Positions 41,623 through 53,102 of a stretch of DNA of 64,000 bases are shown here, one piece after another. The first letter of the stretch is position 1. Each line of letters opens with the position of its first letter. Where the stretch lies: assembly GCA_963377175.1 (NCBI GenBank), contig CAUJNA010001724.1, positions 265,001-329,000 of the forward strand, written 5' to 3'. The notes beneath the pieces were generated by a model. It saw nothing but the letters and a program-made list of their open reading frames with translations, had not been told where the DNA came from and searched no databases. This stretch comes from Effrenium voratum (lineage: Eukaryota > Sar > Dinophyceae > Suessiales > Symbiodiniaceae). The translations under genes and the position numbers were made by a program.

Positions 41623-41894
41623 TGAAGAACAACTTGTGAAGAACCTTTGTGAGAACCCCCCTGTCTCTGTAAGCTGTGGGCAGGAATAAAAAGGAGCCCA
41701 TAGTAGGTACTAGTCTCACTGACCCACCAGTCTTTCAACAAAACCAATCAACCCAGTCTTTCGGCAAATCGCTTTTTAAGCCAGCAGTCTTTGAGCATTT
41801 TGGGGGGGGAGTTCATGGGCTGGCGAACTTGAACTGGGTTGTGGATTCAGGCTCCAGGGTTGTCGGCCCCTGGCCGACAGAACCAAAGTAAGTT

Positions 41895-42232
41895 CACCAT
41901 AAACCACCATAAGGCCACCACAAACCACCATAAGGCCACCACAAAACCACCATAAGGCCACCGTAAAACCACCATAAACCACCATAAAGCCACCATAAGG
42001 CCACCATAAAGCCACCATAAAGCCACCATAAGGCCACCACAAGGCCACCGTAAAACCACCATAAAACCACCATAAGGCCGCCATAAGGCCACCATAAGGC
42101 CACCACAAGGCCACCATAAACCACCATAAGCCCACCACAAAACCACCATAAGGCCACCGTAAAACCACCATAAACCACCATAAGGCCACCATAAAGCCAC
42201 CATAAGCTACTATAAAGCCACCATAAACCACA
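41895..42232. repeat. CCACCATAAGG minisatellite, right array
   Basis: About 340 bp of the same units and orientation as the left array. It starts AAGTTCACCATAAACCACC and ends CCACCATAAACCACATC. Confidence 0.92.
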
Positions 42233-42403
42233 TCTGGTTGGACAGCCTTCTGACAGTTCGAAGGGCTTGGCGCCTGTCAGAACTTGGAGCCTGCCAGGTG
42301 CCGGCAGCTCGACCCCGCGAGCTCCGGCTATGCCTGCAGCCACCTACCAGGTGGGCGTTTCTTTTGGGAAAGCTGTGGGTATTCAGTGATTCAGGTATCT
42401 GGC

Positions 42404-42562
42404 TGCGGGTCAAAACCAATGATACCATTTTGGGGTGGGTGTACCATCCATTTTGGGATACGGTATTTTGACCAATGGCCGGCTAATCTCACTTCCCAAG
42501 TTCCGTTTCGGACACTTTTTGGGTTTGGACCATTTTGATGGGAAACAACAGTTCAGGAAGTA
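42404..42562. mobile_element. short family J copy followed by a family H copy
   Basis: GGGTCAAAACCAATGATACC to TTTTGACCAATGGCC (42409-42482) is family J lacking its TTTTAGTGG core. CTCACTTCCCAAGTTCCG to ACAGTTCAGGAAGT (42488-42558) is family H-like. Confidence 0.6.
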
Positions 42563-42661
42563 ATTGGTGGTTTGGATTGGTGGTGTGGATTTGAACCTGT
42601 GGTTCTTGTGGGTCGATGGGAGCCAAAGGCCTGCCCACGCACCAGAACGGTGAAAAAGAGC

Positions 42662-42736
42662 CTAGGTCCCCCAGCACCCTTTTACCATTTTTTGGTTGGG
42701 GTACCCTTATTCTAACCTCTCTACTGGAGGACCTAG
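42662..42736. mobile_element. family B element, internally deleted (75 bp)
   Basis: CTAGGTCCCCCAGCACCC and CTACTGGAGGACCTAG with only TTTTTGGTTGGGGTACCCTT and the TATTCTAACC block between. A minimal form that keeps both ends. Confidence 0.8.
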
Positions 42737-42916
42737 ACCCCTTACAACTTTCCAGGAAGCTTTGCTTTGCTTAGCTTTGTGGTGGGGCATAAAGCCTATG
42801 GAGGTTTCAAAAGTGCAGGGCAAAAGCCCCTGAAGCAGTGGAATGCATATGCACGCCTCCAGGCATTCCCCTCACAGGCTGAATTCATCAACCCATATGA
42901 GCAACGGTCAAATTTA

Positions 42917-43275
42917 TGTATGTATCTATAGATAGATAGATACATACACACATACATATATATATATATATATACATACCAATAAACACACACATATAAA
43001 TATACATAACTATAAATCGCTGTACTGTGTTCAAGGGTTGAACGCAGGTCACGTCACTTCGAACCAGCCGGCGCTCCTTTTTGTGCGGTTTGGCTCCTTT
43101 TTGTGCGATATAGGGCAACGAACGCAGTTGCCCCCCCCCCCCCCCGCCAGGCCTCGGAAGACGTCAGTGCTGCAGCCCCAAGCAGCTCTTAAACAGTGTG
43201 TGCCCATTATATATATATATATATTTGTTTATTTATTTATCGTCTGGGATATATATATATATACATATATGTAGT
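42917..43275. repeat. AT/CA/GATA microsatellites
   Basis: GATAGATAGATACATACACA, then AT runs at about 42957-42974, 43208-43223 and 43249-43263. A C homopolymer lies at about 43131-43145. No gene lies between them. Confidence 0.9.
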
Positions 43276-44228
43276 ACACGTGCTATCGTCATCTACGGTA
43301 AACCGAAGGACATTTTGACTCACCAACCTTAGCATTAGGTTTACTCACAAAGCCAATGTCAGATGACATGATACATATTGACCACGGGCTTTGCTTTCAG
43401 ATGGGCTGGTTCATTTCCCCATGTGTTTTGGGCAGATCTTGCTTTGAGCGGATTCTGAGGTAATCATGAGTTGTGAGGGCAACCATGGCAACCCTTTGGG
43501 TTGGTGTAATGGGAAGGCAATCGGAGGACCGCCACTTTTCGGGCTCCCTTATTTTGAGCTTCAGGGGGGCTTCTGGGCGAAGGAGCTCATTGGGATCCGA
43601 ACTTATTCACGAGTGACTCCGTTTTGTATGTTGGATTCGTCAAACATCCAGCTGCCCCCTCATGATTTTTGTGGGGGATTGCGACATGATGCGCGTGTGT
43701 TGTGCCGGATCCGCTGGGGTCTGCGGGTTTTTATCCCTGGCTTGGTCACAGTGGAGCTGCAGACCTGAGCAACCGCATCACCCACCAAGCCAATGAGTCG
43801 CTTTACCTGGGGCCGCTGTTGCACTTCACCGTCGGCTAAACGGCAGCATGTAACATGTCTAGCTTCGCTAAAAAATCGACTGGAGCCTTTGTGTTCCTGA
43901 AGAAAAGGGGGTGTTTGCTTCCATGATTAAGCAAGGGGTAACTAATACATGTAACGGCCACCCAGCATCAATAAATCCTAAAGATTGGATTCCAAGAATC
44001 CTGGTTGCCCCCCCATCCAACCCAGCATCAATAAATCTCGAAAGATTGGCATGGACTCCAAGAAATCCTGGTTGCCCCTCCTCCCAAAAGGGGTCCCGAT
44101 TTGTACGGCTCCATCTAGGGGGCTTGCCCTCCTTGCAACGCACTAGCAAATATTTTTTGGTTTCCATTGCAGCAGAGATGGAGTTGGTTTTGTGGTGTTA
44201 GGGCCCCAAGTTGCTCGCATAAAAAGCC

Positions 44229-44330
44229 CGAGCCCTGGAGTGTCCCCGCTCGCTCGCGCAGCTGCCCCTGAAAGCGGCGAGCTTTCGCACCGCCTCCGCC
44301 ATACAGGCGCGGAGGGGGCAGGCCGCGTTT
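44229..44330 (+). CDS. candidate exon, unrecognised
   Basis: The GC-rich plus frame VSPLARAAAPESGELSHRLR and HTGAEGAGR stands out from AT-rich flanks. No family or clear splice sites. Confidence 0.18.
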
Positions 44331-45655
44331 TAATAGGGGGGATTGGCGTTTTTTTTCTGCGGCGTGTCCGTGGCGGTTTGGCAGGGCTCCTTAAAAGATC
44401 TCCTTTTTTGCGTAACCATTTGAAACATGGCTCTGGCTTTTTCAACACCAAAAAAAAGGACACCACCATTGACAAGTTGCAATGTTCAGGTTTATAATGT
44501 AAGGATCCCTTTTAAATTAAAAGCGACTCCTGGACACTCAATGGTATTTTGGCTCAGATACATTTTTTTTTTTTGGAGGGGAGGTTTGGGGGGAACTAAA
44601 AAGACAAGCACAAAAGCAAAAACAGCAACCTCAGGAGCAACAGCACTTTAAAGATAAATAGCACATAATAATAATCGAACACAGAATAGAAGCACAGGCA
44701 ACGATTTAACAACCGACTAACATGTAACAACTGAGCAGAAATCCGTTGGAGTTCTGTACCTCCGAGAAATTGGATGTGGATTCCGAATCTGTGGATCCAC
44801 CCCTGCAGGACATTAAAGCGTACTAAGCGATTACTAAAAAAGGACCAATAGAGGAAGAACAGCTGACATCCAAAACCAAAGTGTGTTTGCGCCAGTTCTG
44901 CCGGACGGGGATACGAAGTTCTCTTCAGATCCTTCTGCCGATCTGATGATCGGCGAAAACCGTGAAAAAACCGGCCAACGGCCCAAGTTTGGGACGGCTC
45001 CAAACCACCAATTGGAGGGAAGCTGATTATGGGACTTGGGGCGGGCGCTGGTCACGGCATTTTCTGAAGCCTTGTCGAAGCACTCTGCAGCCTCACTGGA
45101 AAATGTGCAATTGCCCATTTGGCGTCGGTGTTTTTTTGAAAGTATCCCTTTCAGGTTGCTCACCAGGGAACCCCAAGGACAACCGCCCTTGATTGAAATA
45201 CCCCGACTTTTGCACACAGACGCACACACAAGCTTTCACCCTCCCAACCCCTGACCAAACCTGCATTTGAGGCTTGTTCAATCCCGGAAGCGTTGTGTTG
45301 TGCCTGTTTGCAAGCAAGCCCGCGGATGCAGCTCATTTGGTGCCCATCTGCAAACACAGGTAGCAGGATTTCATGTTCCCTGGTTTTCGGTCGCAGGCCC
45401 CTTTAAACAAGGACGTAATCATCCTTTTGGGCAAGCAGAGGTTCCATGATTAAAGCATGCAGCGTTCCCTTTGTTGAATATTGGGACGAGATACACCGTG
45501 GCAGCAGGGTTCCGAAGGTGAATCGGATGTTGTTTGGGGGAATCCGTTTTCAGTTTCTGCTTCTCTATGGTGTGCGTCTTTTCTGTGCGTTGCTTTTTCA
45601 GCCGAGTGTGTTTTCCGGTTTCCTTCAGAGCTCCTAAAACCCCCGCGCCACCTAG

Positions 45656-45765
45656 GAGCAGGTGCGCAACCTGAGCAAAGGCTCGCGGGGCTCCGCAGCA
45701 CGCAACCTCAGCAAGGGCTCGTCGAGTGGGAGGAGCACCAAGGCATGGGTCCTGGACGGGGGGAT
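45656..45765 (+). CDS. candidate exon, unrecognised, with internal repeat
   Basis: After a CCACCTAG acceptor-like site the frame reads EQVRNLSKGSRGSAARNLSK then GSSSGRSTKAWVLDGG. (V/A)RNLSKGS occurs twice. The Ser/Lys/Arg style resembles the patch at 55651. Function unknown. Confidence 0.25.
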
Positions 45766-45779
45766 TTGGGGATTTGGCT

Positions 45780-45906
45780 GATCAAAACCAATGGTACCAT
45801 TTTGGTTGGTAGGTGAATTCACCACCCGTTTTAGAACCTATTTTAGTGGTTGGATTGAGTCGAATGTTCACTGGGGGTACGGGCTTTGGGATTTTGACCC
45901 ATGGCC
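45780..45906 (+). mobile_element. MITE-like element, family J
   Basis: GATCAAAACCAATGGTACC to GGATTTTGACCCATGGCC, 127 bp, with TATTTTAGTGGTTGGATTG core. The left terminal base word TGGCTGATCAAAA is slightly changed. Confidence 0.75.
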
Positions 45907-47036
45907 ATTTCACGCCCACTTGGCGGATCTGGGCGGGCGAATCGCCAGCCGGGTGTGCCTTTTTTGGAGGCACCCCTCTTTTTGTTGTGGTTTCAAAGGG
46001 AGACCAACAGGACAACCACAATTTTGGGAGGGGGGGGTCCATCAAAAAGGCACCCGGCTAGATTTTGGAAGCAAAGCGCTTTCCCATTCCTACGAACTCT
46101 CAGACTTTTCGTTAAGCGACCCAGAAAACAGGATGGGAGGGGAACCCTTTGAAAAAGAGAATTGGCCAGCATGTATCCTTTAAGGAACCCTGCAAACCCC
46201 CACTTGGCTGTTTTCGGAGGTTAAACCCCAGATTCTGCTTTTGGTCGCATACCTGGGGCCAGCCTGGTTTTAACCCACTTAGGAGACTTATAGCCATGGC
46301 AAAGTGGCTTATAACCAAGCTTACCCACCACTGACTAAGTACAATGCTCTAGGATCCATGCCGAGGTTTTCTCATAGCCATGCTGCTGCCGCTCCCTTTT
46401 GGTTGGCAAAAGAGAAAGCAACAGGAAGCCAACCCTTTTGGGGGGGGGGCGCTATTGAGAGAGAAACCGGTAGGAAGTACCGCTGCTGGTCTTGGGCGGT
46501 CTGCGCAGACGCAAATTGCCATGGGGTTGGCCTCGCGAAGCCAAAGACGCAATCGCGGGCGAGTAAGGGACCCCATGCCAACAGCTGAGGAATGCAGACA
46601 TCCCAACCAAAGTGAGTAACAACCAGTCAGCAAATGAGACCCTGGGAAGTCTGAGACCCCCTCTTTTTGATTGTGACACCAGCTTTTTTTGGGAAATCTC
46701 CGAATGCTGACTGTACCATTGCTTGGGTGTGGAAACTGACCGCTACTCACTATAAATAGGAAGGGTTGGCCTACCCACAACAGCATTGGTACAGGGTTCG
46801 CCTAGTCAGAAACTCGCTTTCTCCAAATGCCCTAGCCACGTTCAGCTCTCACTCTATTGCCCTTTTTTGGTAGTTGTCTATGTCCATTTGGGGGGACGGC
46901 TCAGTGTGAGTGTGTGTTTGTGGGTGTGTTTGTTTTGAGGGTACCCTGTTTTTAAAGGCTGCTTTTGAAAGGCAATACGGCGGAACACCACAACCGCCAT
47001 TATGCAAGGTCCCCTGACGTTGACACATATCTAACA
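45907..47036. other. no gene seen
   Basis: A long G run lies near 46440-46448. A GT-rich GTGTGAGTGTGTGTTTGTGG stretch lies at 46902-46922. Frames here have no recognisable domain. Confidence 0.4.
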
Positions 47037-47161
47037 TACTGTGGGTGGACGAAATCATGCACCACTTTGAAACCATAGCAAACCATTGTTTGTTGGTATT
47101 TACAGGGGCAGCATCACCCCAAGGTTTTTTGGGTGGTGCAGGATTTCGTCCATCCACAGTA
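47037..47161. mobile_element. MITE-like element, family D (best D1 copy)
   Basis: TACTGTGGGTGGACGAAATC and GATTTCGTCCATCCACAGTA are inverted, with CATGCACCAC and GTGGTGCAG extending the arms. Outer TA at both ends. The interior order is inverted relative to the copy at 7781. Confidence 0.85.
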
Positions 47162-47257
47162 GGCACGCCCTTTTGCCGTTGTTTCCATAACAAATTCGGC
47201 GTGCAGGCGTGGCAGGAGGTTCGCCCAGAAGAGGCGCGCAGAGATGCCTTGCACAAC

Positions 47258-47392
47258 TTAATGTTAACCCCGGATTGATAAACCCCCGGTTGATTAATAG
47301 GGGGGTGTCCCCTTTTAGTGGCGATTCATCACTTTTGAAGGGAACATCCCCCTTACAATGGGACGGGTTTATCAATCCTGGGTCAACATTAA
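47258..47392. mobile_element. MITE-like element, family E (best copy)
   Basis: TTAATGTTAACCCCGGATTG and CCTGGGTCAACATTAA flank AGGGGGGTGTCCCCTTTTAG and TGAAGGGAACATCCCCC. Terminal TTAA on both sides could include a TTAA or TA target. Confidence 0.85.
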
Positions 47393-48269
47393 CAGGAACT
47401 AAACTGACTTTTGTCACTCCACTGGCGCAACGCAACCAGCAGAAAATGAACTGGCTATCGCAACGCAAACTCAGAAACTAAAACCAACTGGTATAACTCA
47501 GCATACAGAAGCTGAATTGACTTGTCAATGCTGAATTGACTTGGGAATGACGTAGCCATGCTGGAAGATGCCCCTCTAACCTCCAAAGCCCGCATCCAAA
47601 TCATCAATTGGGGGGACGCTGATTCTGGAATGAGCTTCACCTCAAAAGTGGTGGGCATGAATATCCCTCGAAGTCTGCTCTCCACAGGGCCCGAGACCCA
47701 TTCAAATTCACGGTAGCCCGGTCCTCAAAGATGACCAACCCCCGGGTAGAAAGAAATGGAGCGGGCGGTGAACAAGTCATTTTTATGCGGCCAACTTATC
47801 CAAATCCGTGGGCAGTTTGTTTTGGGATGCATCAGCTTCTACCGGCACCTCTTTCAAGTTAGATGGGCAGCCGATGCATTGTTGGCAACGCTGTCCAGCA
47901 AAACAGTGGCTCCCTATATTGCCCGTTTAGGCATAATTTTGGTGGCCTTTTTTACACATGTTCCTTCAGATTTGTCCATGATTCATTTGGGTTTGTGTCA
48001 ACATGGGAAATTGGACCCCAAAAACAGACTTCGGCGCGCCGTTTGGTTTCTTCCCTCTAAACCAACCTCAGAAAATCCTTAAGGTGGACCCTCTCATTCG
48101 CCCCCTTCGGGCATGGCAAGTTTGACTTCCAAAAGGGTAGCACCAAAAGAAAAAAGAAACAGGGCATAATTTGGGGGCGCGATAGCACGGTCTGAAAACT
48201 TGGGATCGTGGAGTTCGTGGTACTCTGCTGGGGATCGTGGAGTTCGTGGTACTCTGGTGCCTCTTGGTG
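47393..48269. other. no recognised gene
   Basis: A plus frame at 47756-48082 (108 codons) has a hydrophobic stretch ARLGIILVAFFTHV but no family I know. GATCGTGGAGTTCGTGGTAC is present twice at 48204-48255. Confidence 0.4.
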
Positions 48270-48380
48270 GCGAAGCCAGCCATCCCCTTAGCCTTTTAGC
48301 GTTTTAGTGTTTAGTGGGAATTTCCATTTAACCCACTAAAAGTTAAGCTTTTTGCGGGGGATCTGAGGGCAGCCCAGCTT
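48270..48380. mobile_element. MITE-like element, family L (best copy)
   Basis: CCAGCCATCCCCTTAGCC, TTTAGTGTTTAGTGGGAATT, CCCACTAAAAGTTAAGC and GCGGGGGATCTGAGGGCAGC. The inner TTTAGTGGG and CCCACTAAA pair makes a hairpin. Confidence 0.6.
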
Positions 48381-48737
48381 CAACTATCCTGAAAAGATAG
48401 CTCCCAGCTCTGGTTTGGAAAAACCAAGGTTTGCCCGGAGAAGCTTCACCCCTTTTGGGGGGTTTGTCTGGTAGCATAGGGACAAGCACCCATGAGCTTC
48501 CTAGCCTACCTGTTGAGTTGCCATCTAGCTTCAGTCGGCGGCACGTTATGTTCCCAGTCAACCCATCTCGGCGGGTACGGAAATACCGGGGTCTGGGTGA
48601 AACGAAGAAACCCTTCGTTTTCCAACAAAAAAAACCCTCGGTTTGAGTCATTTGGATGAAACTTGGGGTAACCTCTGACCGGATCTGGCCTTTCAGTCTC
48701 CCCATAGCTTACCACGCAGAAAACATGCAAACAACAT

Positions 48738-48962
48738 TCTAGGGATTGTTTCCAGGGATCCTTCTTTTCAGAAAACCAGCAACAACTCGGGGGGACACAG
48801 CCGGTTTTTGAAAGAACGATGGTTGAAAAGAATGGGGAATCAACCCCTAGAAACATTGGTGTGGGTCAATATTAAAATACCAGGGGACCGCAGATTTTAG
48901 TCCATGTTTCCATTTACCAGGACAAGCCATTTTGGGGTTTCCCTATTTGACCACAGCCACAT
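48738..48962. mobile_element. family F element followed by a family K element
   Basis: TTCTAGGGATTGTTTCC to GGGGAATCAACCCCTAGAA (48738-48851) is family F with good ends. GTGTGGGTCAATATTAAAAT to TATTTGACCACAGCC (48860-48960) is family K. Confidence 0.75.
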
Positions 48963-49128
48963 GGGTGTTGAAACGGCAAGAACACGACTTCATGGCGGCT
49001 CCGTCAGTCGCTGCCGGGCTTTCCGCTGCTGATTCCCAGCTTGGGCCTCAGCGGAAGCCGGGGGTTTGAGGAACGAAGTGGCGGACTTGGACTGTTTTTT
49101 TTTTTGTGCTGAAAGTCACTCCTTACTT

Positions 49129-49257
49129 CCATTTGCTTAAGAATATGTGTTTTTTTGGTTTAATATATTTTATTTTCCCCTGTTGGTTTTAAAGTTGGAA
49201 TCTATCACTACTGGACATACTGTTTTTTTGGTTTTGCCAGGGGTCTTGACCAAATGG
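49129..49257. mobile_element. MITE-like element, family A (long copy)
   Basis: CCATTTGCTTAAGAATATG and GTCTTGACCAAATGG. An added TTTGGTTTAATATATTTTAT near the left makes it 129 bp. Confidence 0.8.
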
Positions 49258-49314
49258 AAGCTTGAGTTTCTGGACTTTAGACACTTTTTGGGTTTGGACC
49301 ATGTTAGTGGCTAC

Positions 49315-49537
49315 GTCCCCCAAGCTAGTTGCCCTTTCTTATTAAGATTTTTGGTTGGGAGGGTTCCCCCACTAAAATGGACTACAGAAAAAACAAGTAC
49401 CCTTATTCTAACCTTTTGACTGGAGGACCTAGAAACTCACTTCCTGAGTTCCTGGACTTTGTTTTTTTTGGTTTAGACCATTTTAGTGGTGAATTAAAAG
49501 TTCAGACATGATTTGGCCAGTCCACCCAGAAAAGTAA
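49315..49537. mobile_element. family B element followed directly by a family H element
   Basis: Family B from GTCCCCCAAGCTAGTTG to GACTGGAGGACCTAG (49315-49432). Family H from ACTCACTTCCTGAGTTCCTG through ACCATTTTAGTGGTGAATTA to GGCCAGTCCACCCAGAAAAG (49434-49537). Confidence 0.75.
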
Positions 49538-51036
49538 GTAAAAGGAACCTAACAGAAACCCAGCCACTAAAACGTTTTAGGACAGGCCCCAAATATTGAA
49601 CGAACACCAAGCATAATCCATTGCTACACGGGTTCAGCGCGTGTTCGACTGGCCTACCACATCATGTCTTGGTTTGGACTCCATGCGTGAGCTATTCATG
49701 AAACGTGTGGCGTGCGATTGGGCTTCAGCTCTGATTAGTAAAGGGCCCACCCCCTTCAAGGTCGAGAAGGTTTGCACAAACCCACAACAGATTTCTGTTG
49801 GCCATCTTACCTCTGGCCCTTCCCAGCCAATTGAACTGGAAAGCTGGAGAACCGAGGGCTGGCCTCTAGGCAGGGTCGCCTTTCTGATCTTGAACGCTGT
49901 CATGTTAAACCAATGTTACTCAGACAAATACATGTTGCGGGACGCGCATTCTTTTGGGGACAACTTGAGAGGTTGGGACAACTTGAGAGGTTTATACCAT
50001 GGTGGCTTAGCATTTGTGGGTTTAAGCGCAGACTACATAAGCAAATGCAAAGCACAAAGGGAAGGCCCAATTCCGGCTGGCTTTTTGGGTTGGGGCTGCA
50101 GGGGGGTCGAGGGGTGTACCCTTTATCGGGGGGGGGGGGCAAACAATAATTGGGTAGGTTTTGTTGAGCAAGCCTTGCTGGCCCTTTGCTTTAGGATTGG
50201 GGAGGCGAAAGGGGAAACCTTTAATCCCGGGGTGTTAAGCTTGAGCTAGTCCGGGGGAGGATGCGCGTCTTAGTAATACTGCTAAGATGTGGTGTGTGAC
50301 GGACTCTTGCGGATAAATCTGGATGAATTCATGGTTGACTTTTGCACACGTGCAGGTACGGAGAAGCGATCAAAGAGCCTGAGTCGGGTGCCTAGTGCGT
50401 CTTCATCTATCTCCCGTCAAGATGTCAAGATAGGGGTGAGATGTTTCCTCAGATGAGCTGTCGAAATCAGGGCTACGTTGTCGTCAAGCTGTTTTCCTTC
50501 TAATTGGGAGATCATCAGACATGGTTTTTCCCCAGCAAAAGAACCAAGGGATCGCACAACCCCTGACCATGTCCCCACTAAGTATGCCTAAATGGAGAGG
50601 TGGTCAACAAAGACGGGCCTGAAAGGATACTTTCGGGTCATTGGCCCAAGTATCAACGGATGTTGCTTGACCCCTCGTCAAGCAGGTGGTTGTGCAAATC
50701 GGACTCCCATACGTTTCCCGGGATTGGAGGTGTGCCAACCATATGGGGATCCTTTTAGGGAACCCAAAATTGTCCACCTGGGCTGGGAGTGGACTCCACA
50801 GTTGAGGAAGGGCGAGGGTGTGTTGTTTTAGCGGACCCCAAAATTGCTTCGGTTGTCCTTTGGGTTCTCCTTTAGAACCTGGTTTTACCCCCACATCGGT
50901 GGGCCTGTGGCGATTTGCAAATAACTACTCATTCCATGGCCCCCCCCCCCAACCCGTTGTTGGCAATTTTAGTCGTTGGTTCTACTACCTGGCTCAATGA
51001 GGTTCTCACTTGCCCCAAGTGAATCGACCTTTTTTT
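49538..51036. other. no recognised gene
   Basis: A 202-codon plus frame at 49641-50249 lacks any recognisable domain and includes a poly-G tract (50130-50140). GACAACTTGAGAGGTT is tandemly doubled at 49960-49992. Unassigned otherwise. Confidence 0.4.
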
Positions 51037-51100
51037 CCATTTGCTGAAGTTAATATTTGCTATTTTCTCCCGTTATGTTTTTAAGGGAATCTGTGACTGA
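51037..51100. mobile_element. family A fragment
   Basis: CCATTTGCTGAAGTTAATAT, TTTTCTCCCGTTATGTTTTT and GGGAATCTGTGACTG. The right half is missing. Confidence 0.5.
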
Positions 51101-51200
51101 GGGTATGATTCGCGGTCTTGTTCGGTGATGCGTGGCATGGTTCGGGAGAATGATTCGCCCAGGTCGAACTTCCATCCTTTACTAAACCTTGCGCACCGAA

Positions 51201-51229
51201 AAATAATAATACTAATAATAATAATAATA
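51201..51229. repeat. AAT trinucleotide microsatellite
   Basis: AAATAATAATACTAATAATA followed by ATAATAATA. Confidence 0.9.
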
Positions 51230-51299
51230 GCACCCCAAAAAACAACGTAAAGAAACGCACACTCATTTTTTTCTCGGGGGCCCAAGCAAACGGTTTTGG

Positions 51300-51396
51300 G
51301 TTTCCCCCCCGTGGCTCGTGGCGCAAGCTCAGGCACCAGAAGCACCGCCAGGAGCACCGCGGAGAGTCTCAAGCGCCCGGCGCCCAGGGCGGTCAT
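51300..51396 (-). CDS. candidate first exon encoding a signal peptide
   Basis: The minus strand starts ATG at 51396 and reads MTALGAGRLRLSAVLLAVLL then VPELAPRATGG. A short basic N-terminus, a Leu/Val/Ala core and a Pro/Ala break are typical of a secretory signal or signal anchor. Codons are GC-rich. The frame runs on into poorer sequence with another hydrophobic run (IIIIISIIIF) made by the AAT microsatellite, so the exon probably ends near 51300. No family can be named. Confidence 0.35.
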
Positions 51397-51949
51397 GGGG
51401 GGCTGGGGGGGAGGGAGGGGAGGGGGGGGGGGAGCCCAAATCAGCCCTTACTAAGCCCCTAATAAGGCCTTATTTGGGGCTTATTGGGGCTTATTGGGGC
51501 TCCCTCCCCCCCAGCCCTCATGAGTAAGGGACCCCAAGAAGACCTGAGTCACTTGCTCAAAGCCCGGGTAGAAGGTTAGTAACGGGCAATCCCAACCAAA
51601 AATGGTTGCGGATATCCGCCTTCTTAATCCTTTACACGGTTTTGGGTAGACCGTTTTACGGCCGGGTGTGATTGTGACCCACCTGGAAAAATGAAGGACC
51701 TGAGTCTTTCTTGCAACCTACTTTTAAATTCAGCAGCACCAAAAAACCAAGGCAACAAAAACCCGACTCCTTCTTGCGGCCTGCTGAAAAAAACAGAACC
51801 AACAAACAAAACCAGAACAGCTAAACACTTGCCTGGGTGGTCCTCAGTGCTCGGAAACAACAGGGGAGTTTAAGCACAGGGTGTTGGGAAAAAGGTGTGA
51901 ATTTTGAAACCAAAAGACACACCACAAAGCCCGCCGAAACGGGACGTTC
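51397..51949. other. no gene seen
   Basis: Starts with a G-rich GGGGGAGGGAGGGGAGGGGG tract (51405-51433). GGGGCTTATTGGGGCTTATT at 51475-51500 is a short tandem repeat. Confidence 0.45.
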
Positions 51950-52145
51950 TTGCTTGCTGGCTGGCTGGCTTGCTCGCTTGCTCGGGTGCTGGGTTTCTCA
52001 GTTGCTCGGTTGCCAGGCTGCCTGGCTTCTCGGTTGCTCGGTGGCTGGGTTGCTCGTTTGCTCGTTTGCTCTGTTGCTCGATTGCTTGGTTGCTTGGCTG
52101 GGTTGGTTGCTTGGTTCCTGGCCGCCTGCCTGCTGCTGCCACTTC
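51950..52145. repeat. degenerate TTGCTCGG/TTGCTTGG octamer array
   Basis: Dozens of variants of GGTTGCTCGGTTGC, GGCTGGCTTGCTCGC and CGTTTGCTCGTTTGC. Leu/Cys-rich frames across it are artefacts. Confidence 0.8.
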
Positions 52146-52727
52146 CAGTTCTAGCGCTGCTTCTGCAGATGCTACTTCCTCTACTGCTGTTGCTTTGAGG
52201 CTTGTCCTTGCTGCTGCTGCCACTGTTTCTGGCACTGCAACGACAACTTGCTGTTGCAAGGGCTTACAGCTACTACCTGGATACTGGTGCTGCTACTAGG
52301 GCAAGCACTTGCTGTTGCGCTATTGGTGGCTGCGTGCTGACGGCCACAACCGACGCGGCCAACATGCACAGGACAAAGGCTGTGGCAGTCAACACTTTCG
52401 ACTTGCAAATTGCCACACGTTGAGCCCCACAGTCGCAGCACCCCACGGTCTTTGTCGCTGAGCCGCTGATGAAAGAAATGCTATGGCTCAAATCAAATGG
52501 CAAGGTGGCCCGTGCTTGGGAAATCAAGTTGGTTTTTCATTTGACTCACACACAAGGGGGAGTTACAGCAACCAATCATTTCAAGCTTGATTTGCTTTTC
52601 GTCTTTGCTTTTGAGGCCGTTTAATGTGATTGAGTTTTTTTTTTTTTTTTCCCGGTGGGGCGAGGTTTAACTGATGGCTGGCAGCTGGGTCACTCCACCT
52701 CAGGTCGCATGATGAAATAAGGTGAAA
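52146..52727. other. no recognised gene
   Basis: CTGCTGCTGCCACTGTTTCT-type CTG-rich sequence at 52130-52320 continues the simple-repeat character. A T run lies at 52635-52650. No gene. Confidence 0.4.
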
Positions 52728-52848
52728 CGGCCATGGGTCAAAACCGTTTTGGATCCCATTTTTGGGTAGGTGAATTCACCACCCATTTTAGTCGGGATTT
52801 TAATGAATATTGGGATGTTCACTGGGGTACGGGGTTTTGACCCATAGC
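52728..52848 (+). mobile_element. MITE-like element, family J (good ends)
   Basis: CGGCCATGGGTCAAAACCG and GGGGTTTTGACCCATAGC. The core is ATTTTAGTCGGGATTTT. Confidence 0.8.
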
Positions 52849-53102
52849 AAAATTTTGGAGCCTTATGCAATCTCATGATTTGCCACTTGGTCAGCAAGGA
52901 GCCGTGGACAGCGTGGGGACAAACTCTGGTGGCACAGGCAGGGCAGGTAGTGCAGGGTTAGTTCAGGTGGTGTGTCCTGCTCACAATCAAAGTGGGGGGG
53001 AAACCATGAAAGAGACATGTATTTGATTTTATGTTTTTTTCTTTGGGGACTGGATAAGTGGACCCAGACAGGGGACCGGCCCGACTTCTCTCGGCCCAAT
53101 CC

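Larger units (their letters stand above)
43276..45779. other. no firm gene; two weak coding patches listed separately
   Basis: At 43970-44065 CCCAGCATCAATAAATC with ATTGG and CCAAGAATCCTGGTTGCCCC occurs twice, a local duplication. CAAACCACCAATTGGAGGGA at 45001 is a recurring phrase. Otherwise unassigned. Confidence 0.4.

Noticed and set aside
49641..50249. 202-codon plus-strand frame
   Set aside because: No recognised domain; crosses a poly-G tract and a short tandem duplication; codon use resembles non-coding flanks.
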